Source: CAIVAT01 sp037128705
Lineage (GTDB): Bacteria; Bacteroidota; Bacteroidia; Bacteroidales; FEN-979
Assembly (NCBI GenBank): GCA_037128705.1
Contig: JBAXVX010000001.1
Location: 62,001 to 126,000 of the forward strand
DNA: 64,000 nucleotides
Direction of reading: 5' to 3'
The position numbers and the translations under genes were made by a program. The notes beneath the pieces were generated by a model that was not told where the DNA came from, did not search any database, and saw only the letters and a program-made list of their open reading frames with translations. Position 1 is the first letter of the stretch; every line of letters starts with the position of its first letter. Of this stretch, positions 43,420-51,665 are shown one piece after another.

Positions 43420-44616
43420 CTATTTTTTTCTGAATCCGCCTTTGCGGAAAGTACCTTTGTGTTTTTGCGGATCGAAGACAGGACCCTCGCCAAGATGGAC
43501 AGGAATGGCTCCTTTATAGATGGATTTCCCCAGGAGCCGTTCAATGACCGCAAACTTGCCCTGGTCTTTTTCATTGATCAGCGTGATGGCGGCCCCTTTT
43601 GCCTGGGCACGTGCCGTTCGGCCGATTCGGTGGATGTAATCCTCCCCGTCGTTGGGCACATCATAGTTGATCACCATGTCAATGTCCTCGATGTCGATGC
43701 CCCGTGAAACAATATCGGTAGCCACCAGGATATTCAGTTCCTTGCTCCGGAAGCGGTTCAGCACACCTTCCCTGGCCTGCTGGTCAAGGTCGGAATGAAT
43801 CTCTTCGGCATTCAGCCTCAGTTTTTTCAGGGAGGCACTCAGTTGTTTGGTTGAACTTTTTGTGGAGCAGAAGATAAGGATGCTGCGCAGTTTAAGGTCT
43901 TTTAAAAGATACTGAACAAGCGGGATCTTCTGGGTGTCGTATACCACATAGGCCATCTGCAGGATGTTTTCGGCAGGCTTGGATGGGGCAATATTTATTT
44001 CCAAAGGCTCCTTCAGGATTTTTCGTGCAAGCTCACGCATATCTTTGGGCATGGTGGCCGTAAAACACAGGGTTTGCCTTTCGGCGGGCACATACGACAT
44101 GATCTTCAGGATGTCGTCGTAAAACCCCATGTCGAGCATGCGGTCGGCTTCATCAAGGATCAGGTACCGCAGACTGGAAAGATTGACATAACCCATATTC
44201 AAATGGGCGATCATCCTTCCCGGGGTACAGATCACCATGTCGGCGCCGTTGGCCAGGGCCTGTCTTTCTCGTGAAAAGGAGGCCCCATCGGTGCCGCCAT
44301 ACACCGGGATCGAACTCACCGGGGTAAAATAGGAGAGGCCCTCCATGTGCTGGTCAATCTGCTGGGCCAGTTCCCGCGTTGGAACAATCACCAGCGCCTT
44401 GATGGCATCATCGTGGGGCGTCGAAATGATTTTCTGGATGATGGGCAACAGGAATGCTGCCGTTTTACCCGTCCCGGTCTGGGCCGACCCGATGATGTCC
44501 CTGCCGGCTAAAATTGCGGGAATTGCCTGTTCCTGGATGGGGGTGGCGCTTTCATACCCCAGAGCATCAATCCCTTCGATCAAACGCGCCTCAAAACCAA
44601 AATCGTGAAATGTCAA
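43420..44616 (-). CDS. DEAD-box RNA helicase (RhlE-like)
   Basis: 398 aa. Q motif FEARLIEGIDALGYESATPIQEQ-type start, motif I AQTGTGKTAAF, motif Ia PTRELAQQ, motif Ib TPGRM, motif II LDEADRML, motif III FTATMP, motif IV ILIFCSTKSS, motif V ATDIVSRGID, motif VI YIHRIGRTARA: all complete. A short basic C-terminal tail (KHKGTFRKGGFRKK) resembles RhlE-type helicases. It unwinds RNA for ribosome assembly or mRNA turnover. It precedes the cold-shock gene on the same strand. Confidence 0.92.
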   Translation of the reverse strand: MTFHDFGFEARLIEGIDALGYESATPIQEQAIPAILAGRDIIGSAQTGTGKTAAFLLPIIQKIISTPHDDAIKALVIVPTRELAQQIDQHMEGLSYFTPVSSIPVYGGTDGASFSRERQALANGADMVICTPGRMIAHLNMGYVNLSSLRYLILDEADRMLDMGFYDDILKIMSYVPAERQTLCFTATMPKDMRELARKILKEPLEINIAPSKPAENILQMAYVVYDTQKIPLVQYLLKDLKLRSILIFCSTKSSTKQLSASLKKLRLNAEEIHSDLDQQAREGVLNRFRSKELNILVATDIVSRGIDIEDIDMVINYDVPNDGEDYIHRIGRTARAQAKGAAITLINEKDQGKFAVIERLLGKSIYKGAIPVHLGEGPVFDPQKHKGTFRKGGFRKK

Positions 44617-44648
44617 ATTGCTAAATTATTGGACAAAGGTACGGAAAA

Positions 44649-44742
44649 ATCGTGACGCGTGACGCGTGACGCGTGACGGAAAAATCGTAAATCGTAATTC
44701 GTAAATCGTAATTGGTTATTGGTTATTCGTCATTTGTCATTC
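44649..44742. repeat. Composite short tandem repeat (CGTGACG x4, ATCGTAA, TTGGTTATTGG, TCGTCATTTGTCATT)
   Basis: Four perfect 7-bp copies of CGTGACG (44651-44678), then AAAATCGTAAATCGTAATTCG, GTAAATCGTAATTGGTTATTGG and TCGTCATTTGTCATTC. Four sub-types of the dispersed repeat stand side by side here. The GH47 stop (TAA, 44723-44725) and its last five residues lie inside. Confidence 0.85.
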
Positions 44743-46096
44743 TCAACGGGTGTGCTTCGGTGCTGAACACGACCTTCTTCAGATCAAGGGTGTGTTCGGG
44801 GGCAAAAAGGAGGTAGGCATATTTCAGCGTTTCGGCGAGGAAGAAACTTTCCATCGAATCGGATTTCTCCAGCGTCCTTACGTTTTTTATTTCGGCGTAC
44901 CCGGCGTCGGTCCTGCATTTTTGGAGGATGTCATTGATCATGCGCTGTCCCATCCGGAGATATTCCTCGTTGTGCGTCTGGCGGTAAAGGTAAAAGCAGC
45001 TTTCGATATTCTCTGGCCGGAGGGGATATTCAGGATAGCGTATGGAGTCATTCCTGAAATCAAACTCTTCGGGTTCGATGTTGAAGGTGGTCCACATGTA
45101 AAAATTCCCCCGTTGAATTTTTGCGGCCGTGGCGGTATCGCCCGACAAGGCCAGGATCCCGGCATAAAATGCATCCAGGGCCCCATAGAACGGATGAGTC
45201 TCCCTGCCCGATTTCATATCCACCCGTGTAAAATACCAGCCCGAAGGCACCTCTGTTAACAGGTATTTCCTGATGGCCTTGTTGTGGATCTCCCAGGCCT
45301 GCCTGCAATCCCTGTCTCCAAAAAGCAGCCACGCCTTATACAGATATTCGTAGTAGGAATCGATGCGGGCCCCGATCTGGCTTTCGGTATTCCGCCATTC
45401 TCCGGTATTTACATTGATGGTCGTGCCCACCAGGTCGATGTCGCTGCGCCTTTTAAACACCTCAAAAGCAGCCTTTTTTGCCACCTGGTAAAAGGTTGAA
45501 TCGTGCGTATATTGGGTCAGTTTGCCAAACTCGAGCAGGTAGGTTCCGATTTCAGCGGGGTTACTCAGCGAATCACGGGTTTTACCGGTTACCAGGTTTA
45601 CATAACGATAGGGCATTCCGGTTGGTGAGTTGAATGCCGGGAGTAACCTGCGCCCAAGATCGGTGGCCAACTCCAGCAACTTCATATCCCCCGATAATTC
45701 ATAGGCCGACAACAGCCCGCCCATCATCCGGATATTGATCTCAAACAGCTGAACCTCCTGGTCAACATTGAACCTCAGCCCGGAGACCACCATTTCCCCG
45801 GCCTCCTTTGCCTCTTTTTTTAACCCGAGAAGGTAAAAGGTGTCAAAAGCATCCATCGGAGTCATCAGGAAGGAGGTTCGATACCAGTTATGCCCTTTTT
45901 TACTGATGGGCATGAGCGCATCATAGCCCGATGCATATTTCTTGTAACCCTTCCAGGCATATCTGCAGGCCTCCCTGATTTGACTGCATTGAACAGCCTT
46001 CTCCCGTGTGGTATAGGCTTTCTGCGATTGCGCATGAATTGAAAATACAATGAAAATCGTTGTTAGAAATAAGAGGCAACTCTTCGTTCTCATCAA
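44723..46096 (-). CDS. Glycoside hydrolase family 47 (alpha-1,2-mannosidase) homologue, secreted
   Basis: 457 aa with a signal peptide (IFIVFSIHAQSQ). Conserved GH47 stretches: KGHNWYRTSFLMTPMDAFDT, GARIDSYYEYLYKAWLLFGD, YPLRPENIESCFYLYRQT, SMESFFLAETLKYAYLLF and VVFSTEAHPL (the TEAH Ca2+/substrate region). GH47 enzymes trim alpha-1,2-mannose, best known from eukaryotic N-glycan processing; bacterial members occur in Bacteroidota and Caulobacter. It shares a 4-bp overlap with the cytidylate-kinase-like gene upstream. The final residues (MTNDE) are encoded by the intergenic repeat. Activity on mannan or host glycans is inferred. Confidence 0.85.
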   Translation of the reverse strand: MMRTKSCLLFLTTIFIVFSIHAQSQKAYTTREKAVQCSQIREACRYAWKGYKKYASGYDALMPISKKGHNWYRTSFLMTPMDAFDTFYLLGLKKEAKEAGEMVVSGLRFNVDQEVQLFEINIRMMGGLLSAYELSGDMKLLELATDLGRRLLPAFNSPTGMPYRYVNLVTGKTRDSLSNPAEIGTYLLEFGKLTQYTHDSTFYQVAKKAAFEVFKRRSDIDLVGTTINVNTGEWRNTESQIGARIDSYYEYLYKAWLLFGDRDCRQAWEIHNKAIRKYLLTEVPSGWYFTRVDMKSGRETHPFYGALDAFYAGILALSGDTATAAKIQRGNFYMWTTFNIEPEEFDFRNDSIRYPEYPLRPENIESCFYLYRQTHNEEYLRMGQRMINDILQKCRTDAGYAEIKNVRTLEKSDSMESFFLAETLKYAYLLFAPEHTLDLKKVVFSTEAHPLRMTNDE

Positions 46097-46782
46097 ATCA
46101 TTTTTTTTGATTCCAAAAGCCCAATGAGGGTCCCCACAATTTCGTCAATCGTGAGGGAACTGCAATTAAAGGTGACATCAAAGAGATAGGGATGGAATTT
46201 TCCACCTGTCATCATTTCAATAAAGGCCTTACGTTTTTTATCCATTTCAACCACCATTTTGGATGATTCCAATGTGGAAAGATTCCTTGTTTTACTGATC
46301 TCAGAAACACGCCATTCCTGCGGAGCCTGCAAACGGATATGGACTGTGTTTGGATATTTCTGCAAAATTCCTACACCGCCCCTGCCAACGATGACCACAT
46401 ATCCCTGATCGGCAATGGAACGAACCACCATGGAAACAGTCTTGCGCATCCGGTGATTGCTGACATACGTCGTTGTGAAAGATGCCAACACATCTTCGAG
46501 GATCCCTTTCCCGCCTGAACTCAGGAGGAAATTCACATCGGTAGGGTTTAACTCCAGTCGCCTGGCTGTCACTTCAACCACCTCCTTGTTGATAAACCGC
46601 CACTTTCTGGGTTTTCCTTCACCATTCCTTTTGTTCAGTGTGAGGGTCAGTTGCTGGGCGATCAGTTTTGAAGGACACCCGAACTCTCTGGAAATGGTAA
46701 TGACCGGCCCGGGGTGCGATGGGTTTTCAATTCCCCGTTCAGCAAAGGCGCGGTCCAAATATTCACGTAACAGGTTTTCCAT
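46093..46782 (-). CDS. Cytidylate kinase-like family protein
   Basis: 229 aa. Resembles the cytidylate-kinase-like group (PF13189): N-terminal ITISREFGCPSKLIAQQL in place of a strict GxxGxGK P-loop, a central YVVIVGRGGVGILQ, and VHIRLQAPQEWRVSEISK, where arginine-rich LID residues would sit. Function in these proteins is unknown; they may phosphorylate a nucleoside monophosphate. It ends in a 4-bp overlap with the GH47 gene. The P-loop-like segment is unusual (Cys-Pro where glycines are typical), so kinase activity is uncertain. Confidence 0.75.
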   Translation of the reverse strand: MENLLREYLDRAFAERGIENPSHPGPVITISREFGCPSKLIAQQLTLTLNKRNGEGKPRKWRFINKEVVEVTARRLELNPTDVNFLLSSGGKGILEDVLASFTTTYVSNHRMRKTVSMVVRSIADQGYVVIVGRGGVGILQKYPNTVHIRLQAPQEWRVSEISKTRNLSTLESSKMVVEMDKKRKAFIEMMTGGKFHPYLFDVTFNCSSLTIDEIVGTLIGLLESKKMI

Positions 46783-46923
46783 AACTCCTCCTTATTTATT
46801 GGTGGATTTATACAAATATACAAAATATCAACCCTTAATACAAGAGAAAGAATGGCAAAGGAGCCCTTTCCTGTAAGGGACTTTATTCTTTTTTATCTCA
46901 TCTTTCAGGTTCTGAAAATACCC

Positions 46924-46956
46924 TTTGCTTATATCTAAAATATATTTGTAAATTTG
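46924..46956 (+). promoter_or_regulatory. Promoter of the tRNA-Pro/tRNA-Thr unit
   Basis: -33 TTTG (46924-46927), 21-bp spacer, -7 TAAATTTG (46949-46956), followed by GCAGCCC as a likely start site about 60 bp before tRNA-Pro. A second TATATTTG overlaps at 46941. Both boxes and the spacing fit the Bacteroidota consensus. Confidence 0.7.
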
Positions 46957-47023
46957 CAGCCCTTTAGAATGGGGCTTTACCCCCGGAAACAGAGAATGTT
47001 CTTTTCAAATAATAGCAATACAT

Positions 47024-47097
47024 CGGGATGTAGCGCAGTTGGCTAGCGCACCACGTTCGGGACGTGGGGGTCGGAAGTTCGAGTCTTCTCATCCCGA
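47024..47097 (+). tRNA. tRNA-Pro (anticodon CGG)
   Basis: 74 nt cloverleaf: acceptor CGGGATG/CATCCCG, discriminator A; D-arm GCGCAGTTGGCTAGCGC; anticodon stem CCACG/CGTGG with loop TTCGGGA, anticodon CGG (codon CCG); T-arm GGAAG-TTCGAGT-CTTCT. No encoded CCA at the 3' end. Confidence 0.95.
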
Positions 47098-47111
47098 CTT
47101 TTTTATTTCAT

Positions 47112-47184
47112 GCCTCTTTAGCTCAGTTGGTAGAGCAGCTGATTCGTAATTAGCAGGTCGGGGGTTCAAGTCCCCTGAGAGGCT
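47112..47184 (+). tRNA. tRNA-Thr (anticodon CGT)
   Basis: 73 nt cloverleaf: acceptor GCCTCTT/GAGAGGC (one G-T pair), discriminator T; D-arm GCTCAGTTGGTAGAGC; anticodon stem GCTGA/TTAGC with loop TTCGTAA, anticodon CGT (codon ACG); T-arm GGGGG-TTCAAGT-CCCCT. 14 bp after tRNA-Pro; no encoded CCA. Confidence 0.95.
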
Positions 47185-47195
47185 CACAGATATTC

Positions 47196-47231
47196 AACCA
47201 CTTACGAGTAAAATTGTGAGTGGTTTTTTGT
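47196..47231 (+). terminator. Intrinsic terminator of the tRNA unit
   Basis: AACCACTTAC / GTGAGTGGTT stem (10 bp, one G-T pair) with a 10-base loop, followed by a T run (GGTTTTTTG), 12 bp after tRNA-Thr. Confidence 0.85.
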
Positions 47232-47768
47232 TTCCTGCCAGCTTCTGATGAAATTTTCCACTTTTTTACCTTCCTTATAGGTGACAGGAAGTTGAACATT
47301 TTAGAACAACATCCCTGATATCCCAAGACAAATTACCTCCCCAATCCCACCTGACAAAGTGAAATGGGTGGCCATATAAAGTACATTTTCCGGGAGGACT
47401 TTTTTACAATGGTTCGGTGAGATTCAGGGACAAACGGATGATTTGATTATCCATAGGCCGATTTAACAATACCAGCTCAAATGTTTTAAGGTCAGACGAA
47501 TATGATGATCAGGCTGAATCGGCGGAAGAGAGGTCAAATGTACCGGTTTTCCATCATTCCTCCGGAATAATTGCACATAATGCATCAAAAAAGAAAATAG
47601 TAATTAGCTTTGTGGAATGTTACAAAACTCAGCCATCGTTCTTTAACATATTCAAAATATTGCGTTGCTAATATTTCCATGAGTTGAAAGGTGCGGAGGT
47701 TCACGCCCTTTTTCTTCTGTCGCCACATCATACCAGCGAACCAATGACATAGTGCTTACCAACAGCTC
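47232..47768. other. Gene-free, AT-rich stretch upstream of the histidine kinase
   Basis: About 540 bp without a credible reading frame. A TAGCTTTG at 47605-47612 could be the -7 box of the histidine kinase, leaving a leader of about 150 bp. No copy of the tRNA-Thr 3' end is seen as an attachment-site repeat. Otherwise nothing recognised. Confidence 0.5.
47605..47612 (+). promoter_or_regulatory. Candidate -7 element for the PAS histidine kinase
   Basis: TAGCTTTG matches TAnnTTTG; about 157 bp upstream of the kinase ATG. No good -33 TTTG upstream, so weak to moderate support. Confidence 0.35.
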
Positions 47769-50700
47769 ATGAAAAACACCCATACCAAGTCCGAATCCGA
47801 AACCCTTCGCCAGAAGGCCGAAGCGTTGCTGAAGTTGAAGCCTTTTTCCGAAGCTGAAATGCTTGCGCTTATTCAGGAACTGGCTTTCCAAAACGAAGAG
47901 AAAGCAAAACGGGCTGACGAGCTTATCATAGCCAACAAAGAACTTGCTTTTCAAAACGAAGAGAAAACAAAGCGGGCCGATGAGCTGCTCATTGCCAACA
48001 AAGAACTTGCCTTTCAAAACAAAGAAAAAGCAAAGCGTGCCGATGAAATAATCATTGCCAATGAAGAAATTGCTTTTCAGAAAGAGTTAATCATTGCAAA
48101 GAACAAAGCGATAAGACTCACGCATGAGCTTGAGGTGCACCAGGTCGAGTTGGAAATGCAAAACAAAGAGCTCTCCTATGCAAAAGAAAAAGCTGAAACT
48201 GATGCCAAAAAATATGCTGAATTGTACGATTTCGCTCCTTCAGGATATTTTACGCTTTCCAATGAAGGAACGATTACCGAGGTCAACCTAAGCGGGGCAA
48301 CTCTGCTTGGCAAAGCTCGCGCTCAATTATCAGACAACCGTTTTGGTTTTTTCGTTTCCAACGACACAAAACCGATTTTCAATCTGTTTCTGGATAAGGT
48401 TTTTAGCAGCAAGGCAAATCAGTCCTGTGATCTAACCCTGTCGACCAGGGGAAACTTGCCGATGTTTGTTCATCTTACGGGCATCGTTAGCGAAAATGGA
48501 GAACAATGCCTGGTGAGCATGGTTGACATCACCGACAGCAGGATTATGACTGCATTGCAACAAAGCGAGCAACGTTTCCGTGCCGTTGTGGAGTGGTCAC
48601 CTTATTCGATTGTCATTCACCGGGATTTGAAAATAATTTATGTCAATCCCGCAGCCATTAAAATGTTTGGCGCATCATCTGCGGAAGACTTTGTTGGAAC
48701 TAAAATATTGGATCGGGTTCATCCTGATTGCCATCAAATCGTGCTGGATCGAATACGCAGGGGGATTGATGATGGCATCAATGCACCGTTGACCGAGTTA
48801 AAATACTTCAAGTTCGATGGAACGATCATAGATGTAGAAGTACAGGGAACACCAATTACATACGACGGAGCCCCGTGTATTCATGCTGCCATGCGCGATA
48901 TCACAGAGCGCAAGCAGGTGGAGGTAGCGCTGCGTGAAAGCGAAGCAAATCTGCGAATCGCTCATCTCTATACGCGAAGCCTCATTGAAGCAAGTCTTGA
49001 CCCCTTGTTAACTATCAATACTGACGGAAAAATTTCGGACGTCAATTCTGCAACTGAAAATGCTACCGGATTATTGAGGAACCAACTGATTGGGACAGAC
49101 TTTTCTGATTATTTTACTGACCCTGAAAAAGCAAAAACCAGCTATCAGAAAGTGTTTGAACAGGGGCAGGTGATTAATTATCCGCTCACTATTTGCCACG
49201 CATCCGGCAAATTGATCGATGTACAGTACAATGCAAATGTGTTCAAGGATGAGCATGGAAAAATACTTGGGGTTTTCGCTGCTGCACGCGATATCACAGA
49301 GCTCAAGCAGGCCGAAGATGAATTGCGGCGGAGCCATGCCAGATACATTTCAATGATATCCAATATATCAGACGTAATCGGCATTATGGGAGCAGATGGC
49401 ATCATGACATACAAAAGCCCGAATATCGAAAAATGGTTTGGATGGCTGCCTGAAGACCGTGTCGGCACCAGCGGTTTTTCAACAGTCCATCCGGATGATC
49501 TGGACCGTGTTGGAAAAGTCTTTTATTCTTTGTTCGATAAAGATAACTCGGTAAAAACATTGGGATTCAGGTATCTATGTAAAGATGGAAGTTATAAGCC
49601 AATAGAACTTACAGCGGCCAATCTTTTGAATGATCCGTTTATTCATGGCGTATTATTGAATTACCGGGATATTACAGCCCGAAAGCAAATTGAGGAGCAA
49701 CTAAAACAAACCGCTACCCGTCTGGCATTGGCTACCACTGCCGGTGGCGTGGGTATTTGGGAATTCGATATCGTCAACAATGTTCTGGTTTGGGACGATC
49801 AGATGATTGCACTATATGGCATTGACAAAAAGAATTTCAGCGGCGCTTACGAAGCCTGGCAGGAAGGTCTTCATCCTGACGATTTGTTACGGGGCGACCA
49901 GGAAATTCAAATGGCGATCAGCGGAAAAAAAGAGTTTAATACAGAGTTCCGGGTCGTCTGGCCCGATGGAACTGTTCGATATATCAGAGCGCTTGCGGTT
50001 GTTCAACGCGATGACTCTGGGAAGGCAGTGCACATTTTCGGAACCAATTGGGATATTACTGTCCAGAAGCTTGCCGATAAAAAGTTACGCGAGAGCGAAG
50101 AGAATTTACAAAAAATCAACACCGAAAAAGACAAATTCTTCTCCATTATTTCCCACGATTTACGCGGCCCATTCAATGGATTTTTAGGATTGACAAGGTT
50201 GATGGCTGAGGAATTACCAGGTTTGTCGCAGCAGGAAATTCAAAAAATGGCAGGGGCCATGAAAGACTCCGCGACCAATCTGTTCAACCTGCTCGAAAAC
50301 CTGCTGGAGTGGTCACGGATGCAACAGGGCGGCATCATCTTTAATCCTGAATCAATCTGGTTGATGTCCATAATGAATGAAAGTGTGCACCCGGTAATTG
50401 ATTTGGCTGACAAAAAAGGGGTTGAAATCTGGTATGAAATCCAGGCCGATCTGGAAGTGTTTGCCGACGAGTATATGTTAGCTTCAACCATCCGTAACCT
50501 GGCTTCCAATGCCGTGAAATTTACCTTCAAAGGAGGAAAAGTCACCATTGCAGCAAAGTCAGTTCCCGGCCATTCAGTTGAAATTTCAGTCAGTGACACA
50601 GGCATCGGCATGAACCCTGAAATGGTTCACGATTTATTCCGGCTCGATGTTCAAACAAACCGCAGAGGCACAGAAAACGAACCCAGCAGCGGTTTGGGAT

Positions 50701-50813
50701 TACTCCTATGCAAAGACTTCGTTGAAATGAACGGGGGCAGGATATGGGTGGAAAGCGAAGTTGATAAGGGAAGCACTTTTTCTTTCACTTTGCCAACCAA
50801 AGCACAGGAATGA
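47769..50813 (+). CDS. Multi-PAS sensor histidine kinase with N-terminal repeated coiled coil
   Basis: 1014 aa. Residues 37-99 are three 21-residue repeats (ELAFQNEEKAKRADELIIAN type), a predicted signalling coiled coil; then about five PAS/PAC modules (around 145-770), with PAC ends such as VSMVDITDSR, AAMRDITERKQ and FAAARDITELKQ. HisKA has the phosphoacceptor H796 in IISHDLRGPF; HATPase_c (about 885-1010) has N-box NLASNAVKFT, DTGIGM and GLGLLLC. No membrane helix or receiver is visible, so it is a soluble cytoplasmic sensor with an unlinked response regulator. Base composition is more AT-rich than in the catabolic genes before it. Confidence 0.92.
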   Translation: MKNTHTKSESETLRQKAEALLKLKPFSEAEMLALIQELAFQNEEKAKRADELIIANKELAFQNEEKTKRADELLIANKELAFQNKEKAKRADEIIIANEEIAFQKELIIAKNKAIRLTHELEVHQVELEMQNKELSYAKEKAETDAKKYAELYDFAPSGYFTLSNEGTITEVNLSGATLLGKARAQLSDNRFGFFVSNDTKPIFNLFLDKVFSSKANQSCDLTLSTRGNLPMFVHLTGIVSENGEQCLVSMVDITDSRIMTALQQSEQRFRAVVEWSPYSIVIHRDLKIIYVNPAAIKMFGASSAEDFVGTKILDRVHPDCHQIVLDRIRRGIDDGINAPLTELKYFKFDGTIIDVEVQGTPITYDGAPCIHAAMRDITERKQVEVALRESEANLRIAHLYTRSLIEASLDPLLTINTDGKISDVNSATENATGLLRNQLIGTDFSDYFTDPEKAKTSYQKVFEQGQVINYPLTICHASGKLIDVQYNANVFKDEHGKILGVFAAARDITELKQAEDELRRSHARYISMISNISDVIGIMGADGIMTYKSPNIEKWFGWLPEDRVGTSGFSTVHPDDLDRVGKVFYSLFDKDNSVKTLGFRYLCKDGSYKPIELTAANLLNDPFIHGVLLNYRDITARKQIEEQLKQTATRLALATTAGGVGIWEFDIVNNVLVWDDQMIALYGIDKKNFSGAYEAWQEGLHPDDLLRGDQEIQMAISGKKEFNTEFRVVWPDGTVRYIRALAVVQRDDSGKAVHIFGTNWDITVQKLADKKLRESEENLQKINTEKDKFFSIISHDLRGPFNGFLGLTRLMAEELPGLSQQEIQKMAGAMKDSATNLFNLLENLLEWSRMQQGGIIFNPESIWLMSIMNESVHPVIDLADKKGVEIWYEIQADLEVFADEYMLASTIRNLASNAVKFTFKGGKVTIAAKSVPGHSVEISVSDTGIGMNPEMVHDLFRLDVQTNRRGTENEPSSGLGLLLCKDFVEMNGGRIWVESEVDKGSTFSFTLPTKAQE
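47877..48065 (+). repeat. Three 63-bp in-frame repeats in the histidine kinase
   Basis: Three tandem 63-bp units encode 21-residue repeats at residues 37-57, 58-78 and 79-99; a partial fourth (EEIAFQKELIIAK) follows. The period is a multiple of three and of the heptad, so copy changes lengthen the coil without shifting frame. Confidence 0.85.
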
Positions 50814-51060
50814 CAATGATTTAGGGGGTTAAACAAAGCAAGATGCGGAACATCATCGTTACAAAAGATCATAATTTTATACCCATTGTGAAAACGTATT
50901 TCAAGGTTTTTGAAAGGACAAAATAGGAATGCAGAATATTTGAGACCCTGGAATTCATCTCCAACTTCCCCATTTGTATATTCATCGTGTATTTTCCGCT
51001 GTCCGTCGTGAAGTTATTCCTTTCAATCGAAAACTGATCGACCACTCCGTCAATCCGTAT

Positions 51061-51068
51061 TATTTTTG
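51061..51068 (+). promoter_or_regulatory. Candidate -7 element for the small secreted protein
   Basis: TATTTTTG fits TAnnTTTG; it lies 27 bp upstream of the ATG at 51096. The -33 region has no clear TTTG. Confidence 0.45.
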
Positions 51069-51095
51069 CTTCATCAAATTTTCAAACAAAAAAAA

Positions 51096-51464
51096 ATGAA
51101 AGCAAAATCAATCATCCTCGCAGCGGTTCTGGCCCTTCAAATCAATGTTCTTCTGGCAGATAACAATAATTCATCAGCCCCCGTTACAAACGAGACCTAT
51201 TCAGTTAACGCGATGAACCTTGCCCCGGCAGCCCCGGTTGAAGCAACCTTTGAGGAATCCGTAATTATAAATGACTTTGCCGATTTGGCACCAATAATGC
51301 CAACCGAGGCCTCCTTTGAAGATGTGGCCATTGAAACCGTTTCAACCTTCGAATTGGCTCCTTTGACTCCGACCATCGCTGAATTTGAGACAGTCGTTGA
51401 ACCATTTGTCATTGATAATGGAACTCTTGTACCTGTAACACCCGCCGAAGCCTCTTTCGAATAA
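51096..51464 (+). CDS. Small secreted protein with four LAPxxPxEAxFE repeats, function unknown
   Basis: 122 aa from the ATG at 51096; an upstream in-frame TTG at 51066 only adds a basic leader. A signal peptide (residues 1-21, ending VLLADN) is followed by four near-copies of LAPxxPxEAxFE at residues 42-53, 64-75, 87-98 and 111-122. Spacers between starts are 22, 23 and 24 residues. No Cys; acidic. I know of no named family. Its own promoter and terminator mark a single-gene unit between the histidine kinase and the NHLP-type precursor. It could be a short adhesin-like or scaffold peptide; purely inferred. Confidence 0.7.
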   Translation: MKAKSIILAAVLALQINVLLADNNNSSAPVTNETYSVNAMNLAPAAPVEATFEESVIINDFADLAPIMPTEASFEDVAIETVSTFELAPLTPTIAEFETVVEPFVIDNGTLVPVTPAEASFE

Positions 51465-51493
51465 TCCCGACATATTCCCCGATTGATTTAATG

Positions 51494-51521
51494 AAACCGC
51501 TCCCAAAATGGGCGGTTTTTT
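51494..51521 (+). terminator. Intrinsic terminator after the small secreted protein
   Basis: AAACCGCTCCCA / TGGGCGGTTT stem (one bulged T) around a short AAA loop, then TTTTTTATTTT. It lies 30 bp after the stop at 51464. Confidence 0.85.
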
Positions 51522-51665
51522 ATTTTGATCCGGCGAATTATTTGATGGTTATTCCATTGTCACCAGATGCCCTCAAAAAGGCATTATCTGACACAAGACG
51601 AAATTATCCTTACATTTATATTCAACTTTTCACAATTCCACCGTATTTACAGAAAGTCCAGTCTA

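Noticed and set aside
44651..44678. CGTGACG x4 and neighbouring repeats as a CRISPR array
   Set aside because: Units are 7-8 bp without unique spacers and no cas genes are present; they are a short tandem repeat.
47232..47768. Transposon or phage attachment relic after the tRNA genes
   Set aside because: No integrase, inverted repeat or copy of a tRNA end is visible; only the composition shift remains.
47652..48017. 121-codon frame opposite the start of the histidine kinase
   Set aside because: It is antisense to the repeated coiled coil and its repeats are only the mirror of the 63-bp units.
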